Source of the DNA: Membranipora membranacea
Taxonomy: Eukaryota > Bryozoa > Gymnolaemata > Cheilostomatida > Membraniporidae
Direction of reading: 5' to 3'
Length of the DNA: 64,000 nucleotides
NCBI GenBank assembly: GCA_914767715.1
Contig: OU612072.1
Span: 7,812,001-7,876,000, forward strand
In this document: positions 13,401-25,400 of the stretch, piece by piece
Position numbering within the stretch: the first letter of the stretch is position 1
Layout of the letters: each line of letters starts with the position of its first letter
Notes under the pieces: model-generated
Database searches by the model: none
The model's input: only the letters and a program-made list of their open reading frames with translations
What the model was told of the DNA's origin: nothing
Position numbers and translations under genes: made by a program

Positions 13401-16400
13401 AAATCAGGCCATTCCATAAAACAGTTTACTACAAATATCACCCCATCACAAGCTTTTGGCTACATGCATATTTATTTTATTTCTCGGTTTTCGGTTAGGA
13501 ACTGGAGTTTTTAAATTTGAATGAGTGCCTATCATAATATTTCACTGCCAAATTAATCGATTGCAGACTTAAGTGATACGATTTTAACACTACATCGTGC
13601 GAGACCATAGGCTTAATATGGTACAGTGAGAGAAGCTAAAATTATTGCTCAAAAATGTTGCAGTTGCTGTTTACTTGTGACTTGTGCTGACAAACTTTTT
13701 TGCGTCTGTTTTGTTTCAAAACATTCTACTTCGAATTCTAATTATTGTGTAACACATTTATCTCAATCTCTGCAACCATCTCTTTTTCAAGAATTTGGCT
13801 TTGTTTTGTTCAAAGTTTTGCATACAAGATTTTACTATTCAAATTGAGTCTTAGCGTGAAAAAAGGTGGCCCTGAATATTAGGTTACACCTAATCCGTTT
13901 TACAGACTAAAATGAATGAAGAATAATTTTTTTTAATGAATCTGTAATTTGTCAAATTTGCCAGCTTTACTTTATTCATAATAGCACTGCACTCTTTATA
14001 AATATGAATCTGCTGCCACTGATATTAAACTAGCTTGTATAACCGAGTTAGCCTAGGCAGGCTGTCGGGGGGGGGGGGGGGGGTGGGCCTCGACACGACA
14101 GCCTGCCAAGCTATAACCAAGTGCTGTCAAAGTCGGTAAAACTATTTGAACTTTGTTCTAGACAAGTGAGAATTTACACCGAGATCAGGTTACTTAGTGC
14201 TTGCGCTGTCAGAATTATTTCAGTTCCGTCAGAAAATTGTGGACTTTGAACTTCTGCCATGGACTGCTATGATGGAAGACTTGTTGATCAATAGTATTCA
14301 TCACAAATTTGTCATCTCAGTTGATCCAATTGCACATGAGAATTAATTCTGCACTTTGATACTACCTGCCTTGCTGCATGCACCTGTTGATTGCTTCATT
14401 TAAAGTAAATTAATTTCTTGATTACATCTGATTTTCTCCCCTTTGTTTTGGGGCTTGTGGAACAGTTTGTGGCCCCTTTGTTTTGGCGCTTGTGGAACAG
14501 TTTGTGGAGCAGTTCTCACCTTGAATCAATATATCACAGTCTCAAATATAATGCGCATAAATTTTAGTCACTAATATAATTGCCATGTTTGACTTCCAAG
14601 AGGAAACTGGAGTTGTCTCATCCTACGTAACTTATTAGCTTCCCAACAAATCTCAGTTTTTAGCATTAGGACTTTACATCGCCGCGATTTTTGCTTGTTT
14701 CCTGCACTAACTATGCGACCCATAAGGTGTTGAAGTTATTTCTGAACCTGTTCTAGTTTCGATAAACACAATAAATATTGATGTTTTCTGGGTGCAAAGT
14801 ATACTTTCTGTTTACGTTTTAATGTTTTAAGCTATTACATCATAAGTTATGGCATAGAGTGCTTTGTTTATCTTTTAAACTAGGCAGACCTAGGATGTTT
14901 ATTAATGTTGGACAAACAACTCATGCTGTGTTAAGAGCGCTGTCAGCACCTTTAGGTGATGACAGGATTTCCTGTCCAGTCAGTAGAGAAATATTTGAGA
15001 AATACCCGTGTATCGCTGAGGCCAGTTTACGTTTTTATATCTGGTTTATTTCGTATAAAAGGGTTGATATTCGTGGCATATCAATAACTAGTAAACTTAG
15101 GACATGGTGATGTTGAAAGCATACAAAAGTCAAGTCAAGTCATGTCAAGTCAAGCTGAGAAAATGATCAACCCACCATAACACAGTCAGGTTCATTTGAA
15201 TCTCCTCACAAGCCACATTGGAACAAACTGTGATTTTAACTGCCAGTATTTAGCCTTTGCCACTCAGAAACTGGCTTGGATTTACAAGCAATGCTGTGTA
15301 ACTGTGACTTTGTTTTATTGCAGCGCTTAAAAACAAATGTTTTGGATATAGTCCGTGGAGGCTGCAGTTATCTCCTGCCGTCACAGATCGGGATATCAAA
15401 TCGACCATGACCTTTATCATCGAGGATGTTTACAGACAGCGCAAACCCGTAACCATGGAAACATACAAACATCATGAGTGGTTCCATCTGGCTATCATCA
15501 ACGATGTGGATAGTCTGAGAATGTTTGTCAATGGAGTGAAGGTGTCTACAGGTGAGAGGATAACTCTGATCATATACTTAAACAAATGTATACGCTGGAT
15601 TCATTATTTGTGCTTTGTTGGTGCTAATTGGTACAGGGCCTGCTTGACCTGCATTAGGATTGTGTAAGGTTTGTAATGTATACCTCTGGTCAGTGCAGTG
15701 CATTGTGGGACATTGCAGAATGTGATGATGCCATACAGAGGTGGAAAAATTATTTGTGATCAAATTTTTCATGGCTGAGAAAATACCAGCTTTATCGGTC
15801 GTAGAAATCGAGCATCCAGATGCAGGTTAAGTGGATAGAACCTGATCTCGATGTGAATAGCTGTAATCCAACATAGAAGTGTTAAGATGATGGTGGGAAG
15901 ATATGAGCGTTTTTTATTTTTAATGCCTCAAAGTAAACATGACATAATTTGTCTGTGATCATTTTCTAAACCTGAGATGCCAGTTCAATTATGTGTATCT
16001 CACCTGCTCATCCGTTCACTTCTACATATTTGTTACAGGGGAGGGCATGGCCTGGACAGAGTTCACTGAAATCGATTGTATGAAGCTTGAAGTCGGTCAT
16101 CAGGTTAGAGGATTCCGCGGAAAACTAAACCACCTTCAAATATTTGATCTCTCGCTATCTTCTCGGTGAGTGAAAATTTTGTAACTCCATCTCAAGATAG
16201 TTAGTAGATTTATAGTTTGAACATATAGATTGAACTTGAAACAGTTTGAATATTATTGAATAGTAGATTTATTGCAGCAAGGTGAAGCAGTTGGAATCTA
16301 ATATGATCGATATATCATGCCGTCTTCTCAAAACACTGACAAGCACAGTTTTAGATCTAGTGTCAGAATTTCAGCTTCATCTGTGTATGATGCGATTAAC

Positions 16401-19400
16401 AAATATAAATTTCTTTCGCCAAATATGTAAGTAGGATAATCGTAAACACCATAAACTATGTTATTGAACAGTAGATTTATTACAGAAAGGTGAAACAGTT
16501 GGAATCTAATATGATCGATATATCATCATCAGCCTGGCTCGATGACACATTCGCCTCGCTCTCAGATCATTGGACTACAGAGTCAGCGCCCTCTACGGTA
16601 CAAGCCTGGTCTACTCAGAAACGTGCTCAGACTATCAAAGCACCCCCTTGTGGTAAAACAGTGTGCGACGACCCTGCTGTGATAAAGAGCTATGAGGGCC
16701 AGTCTGAGCTGAAAAACAAGAAGGTGAGCTATGTTTCTTTTTTGCTTTTTCGCACCCTAAACACATGGTCTTATTTGCTTCTTGCATTGATCGGTGTTAA
16801 AAAGAGTTCATATTATTATGGGCTAGAAAATTACATCTTCAGTGCCTAGGTGTCCCCATTTTCCTATAGGAAGTGCTCACACCTTTCCACCAATGAGAAG
16901 AAAAACAATTCGATCTCATAAAAGTTGGCAATTAACTGACCTTGCTGGGAATTCCAGAAAAAATTGCATTGTGGGATCAATAATAAAATATCCTTTGTGG
17001 AGGAAGCAGTGATACACTTTGCAAATAGAAGTGTCAATTTATAGAACATAACTGGAAATCCACTTAGACTGAATTGCGAGGACACTGACTTGAGTCATTC
17101 CAGATCTGTTAAATGAATTTAGAACAAAACCCTAAAAAGTTGTGTCTACGCTTTTTTATACTGCTCAGTTCCTTCATACAAAAAACTATAACCTGCTCTT
17201 AGCTAAAGCTTATTTGTTATTGGTGTCTAGGAAGTGAGATTGGAAATCCTTGTACCCGCTTTGGATGACGGCTCTGAACCACTGATATCCGAATTAGAAG
17301 TTGCAGAACTACAGAATTTTCTCGAGAGATCATTTGAGTCAGCGAATATTGAATGGAGCGTAGAAACGAGAATCCTGAAGAATTATCTGATCCGGAAGAG
17401 CCTGATAACAGTAGATTGCAGACCGGATTCAATTGGTAAGTATCACGGTGTAAATTAATTTTGCCAATCAATACTATTTCTGATTGTTTTCGAGTTCTTC
17501 GATGTGTCAACTAACACATGGCGACATACAACATTTTTAGGTAATAATTAATATTTGTGATATTGTAGGTAATAATATTTGTGATATTGTAGGTAATAAT
17601 ATTTGTGATATTTTAGGTAATAATACTTGTGATATTGTAGGTAATAATATTTGTGATATTGTAGGTAATAATATTTGTGATATTTTAGGTAATAATACTT
17701 GTGATATTGTAGGTATTAATATTTGTGATATTGTAGGTAATAATATTTGTGATATTTTAGGTAATAATACTTGTGATATTGTAGGTAATAATATTTGTGA
17801 TATTGTAGGTAATAATATTTGTGATATTGTAGGTAATAATACTTGTGATATTGTAGGTAATAATATTTGTGATATTGTAGGTAATAATATTTGTGATATT
17901 GTAGGTAATAATACTTGTGATATTGTAGGTAATAATATTTGTGATATTGTAGGTAATAATACTTGTGATATTGTAGGTAATAATATTTGTGATATTGTAG
18001 GTAATAATATTTGTGATATTGTAGGTAATAATATTTGTGATATTGTAGGTAATAATATTTGTGATATTTTAGGTAATAATACTTGTGATATTGTAGGTAA
18101 TAATTATTGGTGATATTGTAGGTAATAATATTTGCGACAAAGAGTGTAACTTACCAGAAACTTACTATGATGGAGGAGACTGTCTCAGTTATATCGACTG
18201 TAGAGAGGAGATGTTAGGTAATGGCAGGTTAGTAAAATGTAACCTAGATTATGTTTCATCCAGAGGCAACTTGAAGACCTGCAAACAGGGGAACGCTCTC
18301 TCTGTTTTCTTTACTTGTTGTACAGTAGAATACTGATGATATACAGCTCAATACTTTTCTTCTACTACTGTTGTGATATGAATTTATTTGGTATCCAATT
18401 TGATAGTTTTCCTTTAAAGATGTGACCCACAGTGTAATATCGGAGCAGGAGGATACTACTTTGATTATGGTGAATGCTGCATTGATCCAGATGGCTTGTG
18501 TATAGCCCCAAACAGCAACAACAGGTGAATAATACAGTAAAAAAAACATCGATGTTGAAAGATAAGATAGCCTTTATATTATATATTATATAGCTATAGT
18601 AGCGCCTCCCCATATTGGTATCATACTGAAGGTCTCCGTCTTATTATGAGCATTAAGGCAATCTTTTAAATAGCCTCTAGACACATCAGCTTCACCAAAA
18701 TTAAAATACTTCTCTACTTTTCTCAACTACAAACAGTAGAACTTATAGATTTATTACGATCTAAATTAAGACGAGCCAGTGGGCAGTATTAACCAGCCTA
18801 ACATTTTGAGGACACTTACTTATTAACTGGATAGCTTTTCTTCTTTCACAGAACTATTTACCATTTGTCAGAGATCCAGGAATTATTAGAGACAGACGCA
18901 GACAAACTAAGTCTGGTGGTTGTAAACTTTCTCAACTCACAGTCCATGGTCGGCATTGCGTCTATGCCATGGGAACAGCATGCTGAGATGCTATTTGGTG
19001 AGTCAACATATGCCAAATATTTCCAAAGTGTTTAGTTAAGACAACTGTCAATACAGAATACATAAACTGATAAACCAAGAAAAGTGATATGATTCTGTTT
19101 TACCTCACGCATTTAAAATGATTAACTTGTTCATGGTGGTTCAAAATTCATTGGCTATTAATAATCGCGCTGTATGTTGCTTTGTAATATCCAGGGTCCG
19201 TGGTAGTGGACTCCTCTACCCTGCGTAGCTCAGCATATCTGGATACGATAGTACATGAGTTGGGACATGTTCTAGGACTATGGCATGTGCACCATGGTAT
19301 CAGTGAAGTCCATTGTGATGATCAATGTCTCGAAACTCACGCATCACTCGGTAAGTTGGCCACTGAACAGAATATACAGACCTCTATGAAAAGGCTTACT

Positions 19401-22400
19401 ATAGGTTATACTATCAATATTATCCCAATACGAATAACGGCGTTCCTCATACACAAATTCACATTAAAATACAGAGTTATCCTTTCATACCCATTGAGAA
19501 CACAACTTCTTAGACCTTTGCTGTTCCAATTCGACATAACAGTATTCATTTATTTATTTTGTCGTTACTTGATCAGAGCTAGGAGATCTGTGTGCTGATA
19601 CATCACCTACAGCACTTCATACATCGTGCTCAGATCCTGACCCTGAAGCGTCCTTTAACATTCAGTACTGCTCTATAAACGAGGCTCTGACAAACACACC
19701 ATACGACAACTTCATGAGCTACTCAAGTATGTGTGTCTCTAGTCTGTCTTGACAATCATTATAAGATGGATGGGGGGGGGGCTTTGTTTATCCCACCACG
19801 CCAAGACAGCTTGTCAAGACAGTCTGTCTTGACAAGCTTTATTGGTTCGATTTTATGTTAATGATAACTAGTAAAAATTACAGACTAGCCTATTTTGACA
19901 AGCTTTCTTGGTGTGGGGCGTTGCTTCTCCCACCCCGCCAAGAAAGCTTGTCAATACAGGCTAGTCCTTGACTTTAACTGGTTATCATGAACATTTCACT
20001 GTTGCAGGGGCTGGCATTGTGCTCTACAAATTGTGGTGATCTAAATACCACTGTGTTAGAGATAATGGGACTTGGTTTAATTACAGTATCAGCAAACAGT
20101 CATGAGACCCAAGTCGGTTTATGAATTCACCAACTTGTGACACCAGAGAGTTTTCTTCTCTGGAGTTATTAGACTGCACAACTAAGAATAATTTCATCAT
20201 TGAGATAGTAGCTGTAATTGAAAAATTATTGCTTCAATTTTCTCATTTAGATGGTAGCTGCTCCAGTGACAAAGGATTCACACCTCAGCAGATTGCGAGG
20301 ATGCACTGTTATCTAGATCTCGTACATTCTCAGGCAGTTATAGATAGGAAACCATCCGCCATTCCTCTATCCATTCAGGTATGGAAATTTATATAATGGG
20401 TCTGTATGATATGTTAAAAAGCACCTTGGGATTACCGCAATACCTCTGCAGAGTGAGGTATTGCGGTAATCCCAAGGTATAATTTTAGATTTAACAAGTA
20501 ACCTTACAAAAATATGCTAGTGGTCTTTATTCATCGTACATACTTGCAGCCAAAAAAGTAAACATGACTTTAATATAAGAAGCAACCACATGTTTCATTT
20601 TTTAAGTCGCTTTTAAATGTAATTTTAAAATCATTTTTTAAATATGGGGTCTTAAAAGTGAGGTATGATGGTATCAAGTACACAAGGATAATAATATTTC
20701 GACTTGTATTATCTTGCCCACAAAGTCTATTACATTGTATAATTGCACAGAGGAAAATAGGTAATGTCCATATAACTATGTCATAGTTACCTCTGTACGT
20801 ATTTCAGGTAGTGTCAGCTGACAGCGGGTCTGTCACTCTCTCCTGGCTTCCACCGCTAGCCTCAGGTCAATCCCAGCAAATCTGTACTAAATGTGGAGCT
20901 GACGGCACCCTCACCCAGTATGCAGTCGGTGCTGAGTTGGGAGGAACTAAGAAATTTGATGAACTCAGCTATGACTTTGGACCAGAGCATGCAACAGGTG
21001 AGCTGAAATTACCGAATATAAGTTATAGATAGATAAGCGTCAGTTCATTTACGATTCACACATAAATTTTGTGATGCTTCACTATGACTTCAACCATAAC
21101 CACAACATTACAATAAATGGATGTGAAGTGGTTACAAGTGTACCGATGAGAATATAACTCCTTTTTATTGAAAGTCAGCTACTGAAATCCACCGTTTTGC
21201 ATTTGTCATAGTGGAAGAGAAATAGATTTAAAATTAGATTTAAGTTCACCAGATTGATTTCTATAAGTATGGGTAAAGATTTAAGATAAAATGATGAAAG
21301 AATTCAAACTATTGCCACATCCCCTCTGCCAAGCAGAGGGTCCTTTAACTATAATGAATGAACATTGGTCATTGATGCAATATTAATAGTATTATTCCTT
21401 ATGATATCATGTATATCTAATACCATCTTAATAATAATTTTATATTTTATTTAGGATATCCAGATGCCGCACCTTGTAAGGCAGCGATGGAGGTCTGGTC
21501 TCCCAGTCAGCACTATAGAGGACTGTACTGTGTGGGTGAGAACTGTGAGTTCATCTTCTCTTTCGCTGAACCCGTCAGACCCTACTCTATCAAAGTCTGG
21601 ATGACATGGTTAGTATAACTTGATATTCATATTACACCATTTTATGTACTAGCAAATCGAATAGTTCTATGAAAAATTGTAATTATCAAACATTCTGTCA
21701 GTAGCATAATTATGTAGAGACAGAAAAAATGTTGTTTACTTTACAAAGTAAAGATATTTATAACACAGTAGTGCTAAGTGTTTTTTTTGCTAATACAGCT
21801 GCTATATTTTTGTTTTGAGATGGCTTTTTATAAGAACTAATACACATTACTGTACATAATTATGGATTATCACATATACTTACTTACTCTAATTTTTAAA
21901 GGTTCAAAGTGACACCAGGCCTGTCTCCTATATCTAAGATTCACTTAGTTTCTGAGGATGGTAGTATCGTCAAGAGGATCACCAAAGTACCGATACAATG
22001 TGATAAACCATTCACTAAGAGAATCGATGATGTACTAGCCACAGTCAGCAAGGTGAGAGGGTATAATATACACATGATTGTTTTAATTGTTCTGTAGAAA
22101 TGAGGCTATAATTTGAAATTTTTTTATGGATAAACATGGCAAGTTGTAGGCCAGAGTTCATTTCGTTTAGTACAGATAAGACTCTGGCATGTCATGAGAG
22201 ACCACTCACAGTAGTTGTTTGCAGTTGAGATCATTAGCTTGCAAAAAGGGTCAATTCAACCTCGCACTGGCCAAACTAAGTCTCGCCCTAGGCATCTTAC
22301 CAGTAGGCACAATGTGAAATATATGAGGCATCAATTTTTTCATTATTGACTACAATTGTGTTTGCTTTGTTCAATTGTTTTGTATTTCATTATCGTCTCG

Positions 22401-25400
22401 CATCCCTAAAAAGGGGACAACTCTTCAAGTATCTGCAGAGTTGTATCACTTCATATTTCAGATTATAGTTTATACTGTAACGCCTGACATAGACTTTGAT
22501 GCAGTAGAGTTGACATCACATGGTAACTCAGCAGCCTGTGAGGAATGTGAGTCCTTCACATATAAAGTAATGAGGGAACCACCAATGGCTGAGGAAACTA
22601 TCATCACAGAAACGTGAGTGTATTAATGAAAAGATTTCCCGCTAAAAAGGCAAAACAACGTAGCCATTTTCCATCTTATAGGTTTGTTAGTTTGAGAGAC
22701 CATGACTTCCTCAATATTAGGATTCTAATGCTGAAACTTGCTCACATGATAGAATAGAATATTGAGAATAAGATGTGATACAGAAAAATACCTTCATAGT
22801 TATGGAATAAGTGCACCTTCAAGGTTCAAAACTTTGCAAGGGTGAAGCAATTCCCGTGATTCTTATGAGATAAGTGAACTGATTTTTCTGGATTGAAAGA
22901 GATCGGGTGTTCCTGCAAATAATGAATAACCTTAATACACCACCTTCTCAATCATGTGAACCCTTTGCAAACCTCCCAGTAGAATAAAGGAGAACATATC
23001 ATAATTTCTTCCTCTTGGCCTTCCAACAGTATATTTGAGGATAAGACAGTGGCTGAAGGGTCTACTTATAACTACACAGTGGTAGGTATTGTTGGAGAAG
23101 TGGAGGGTGTTACCTCTCGAGGCTTTCTATATACCCATAATCAGCAGTTCTGTGGCAATGGTCAGCTTGATGGGTAAGGATACTCATATCAATATATTAT
23201 TATGTGATCAGATCAAAATGTGATGAATATAATTATAATTTATTTGGCTGACCAGTCAGCTCTGTCTAATGTAGACCCAGAGACTATAGATATTATCTCC
23301 ATAGTCCTTGGTGGGACCACTGCAAATGAGAAATGGACTGATAAAACAACCTTGAAGCTAATAGCAGTTGTTTCCTTTATCACATTGGTAACAGAGTTTT
23401 GGAGTTGTCTCCCAAATATCTCGATATTCAATTATGAGTTATTTACTGATTTGACAGCTCAGAAGAGTGTGATGATGGTAACTTTATATCAGATGACGGG
23501 TGCAGTCCAACTTGTAGACTAGAAGAAGGCTATCGTTGTGTAGGTAGGTGCCGGCATACTTTTACCGAACATACCAAACCAGTAGAGTTGTCATGTTCAG
23601 CTTCACAGCGGAGGTACCAATCTTTTCTGGCGCATAGGTGGAGTACCCGTCGCAAGATGGAAAGTGCTACCACAGCTGTAACCCTATGAGAGTGTCTCAT
23701 GGGTGTTAGACTGCTTATCACTGTAATTTGATGTATGATTTGTTGTTGCAGCATACAAAGAAGCCGAGTAAAGGTACTTGCAGTATAGACCAAATTCCAA
23801 AATAAATCAAATTATTTTCACCTCTGTTAGCGTTGTGTTATTTTCTAGCTCCTGGCAGCTGCTGGTTTTACAGCATGTTGTACCTGTCATTTCTCTGTAC
23901 AGGTATAAGCATCGTAGACCCCCCACAGTGTGTCAGCATACATGTAGATCCTCCCTCTATAGTGATAGCGCTTTTTCCTAAACTGCTGCCAAAGCTTGAA
24001 CGGAATGTGAGAATTATTGCTATGGCGATGTGACTGATTTACAACCCTGGCATTTTAATTTCAAGCTTCCTTGTAGAAGAAAGCAAAATTTGAGCGCAGA
24101 AACATTGCATGAGTGATTACAGCTTTGAAAATCAAATTTTTGCTCCCTAGTTAAATTTTGATTATGCTATACTGCATGTAAATAGTAGCAGCTTTCAATC
24201 ATTATCAATAGCTTTTTCCAACCGTTAAAATGAACAGAGCAAACTGACTGACAAAAATTCATTTGGTCATAAGGTGAGTGGATATGAGCAACTCTTGCTT
24301 ACCATCCAACGCGTTAGCTTTCATGATTGCGCCTGACATCTTTTGTTCCCTGTTCAGGTTCTCCGAGTGTTTGCTGGCAAGATGAAGACACTAAAGGCAA
24401 GCACTGCGGATACAGATTCACTCATGAGAAAGATGGGTGTGGCTTCTATGTGCCTCAAAACTATTCAGACCAATGGGCTTCGACAGTCACTACAATCGGT
24501 CATCATCTGACATGTAGCCCCTCCCACTTGTTGCTGGGTCCGCCCCCATCTGCTCTGAAGTGTAAATCTAGCTTGGTAGAGTTGTCTACCCCGATTTGGC
24601 AACCGTGCCAAACGGGACAACTCTCAGGATATGTGAGAGAAGACTATGCATTGAAGGTATATAGCACTGTTTTACTACATAGATATCTGTCATAACTGGT
24701 CAAACACTTATTGGCAGCTTGATAATTACAAGTTTACACATTTTAGACCAAATCAATCAGGTAGTAGAATTTTGAATCTTATTCGATCAAAAATTGATTT
24801 GATAGAAGAATATTTGCTGTACCAAAGTGAAGAGTGTGTGAAATATAAGACCTTCATCGCTCTAGTATTTTTAAGCGTACTATCTATCAATTTCTGAGCT
24901 CATTTGACGCCCCAGCTGTGCTCCGACCTGCCTGCAAACTGAGAGCAACTGGCGCCGAATACAGCGGCCGAGCCCTTTAGGCACTGTTAGTTCTCAATTT
25001 CAACCCTCTTTAACCCACTTCTTAAAATTGTAGTTTGGTTTTGAGAAGCCTGTCGTGATAACAGAAGTGTTGATACATCTGGGCTCTGACGGCAGCGCCA
25101 CTGATATGGGAGGCAGCAGTGATCCTATGATCTCTCTCCGTCAGATCTATGAGGACAGCTCTGACATAATACTGTTGGGTAAGCCAATTAACTGTTAGTG
25201 CAACTCTTACTTCCAAAAAATCATCCGAATCCGCATGATGTGCTCAGAGAAACATCTGCTTGGATTTGGATAGCCAATGAGTTAGCTCTGTTTGGTGAGA
25301 AACAGCCAATCAGAGACAGCAGAGGTGACTAGCCTATTAAGAAAAACGAAAGCTCAGATGGAATAGCTGCTTAACATATCATTAAAGGTTTGAAAATGTC

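Larger units (their letters stand above)
11687..16165 (+). other. pappalysin: furin site and laminin-G-like module (exons 2-4)
   Basis: Exon 2 carries RRRKR and then the first strands of the module ([19 protein letters not shown]). Exon 3 carries [22 protein letters not shown], typical of LamG/pentraxin-like folds (split here: [21 protein letters not shown]). Exon 4 closes it with [15 protein letters not shown]. Exon 2 joins exon 3 directly in phase 1, so no exon is needed in the 3.4-kb intron between them. Confidence 0.85.

Noticed and set aside
14859-15110. 83-codon open frame in pappalysin intron 2
   Set aside because: No resemblance to the expected laminin-G strand order and no phase-compatible donor; likely chance.
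17541-18121. CRISPR-like direct repeat array or a coding repeat domain
   Set aside because: There are no spacers; units are directly adjacent at 24 bp. A coding reading fails because the first and last units contain stops and the exon needs the final AG to keep its frame.
23530-24033. Overlapping open frames on both strands downstream of pappalysin exon 18
   Set aside because: They lie in the intron between exons 18 and 19, whose junction (23543 to 24358) is in phase and matches the family.
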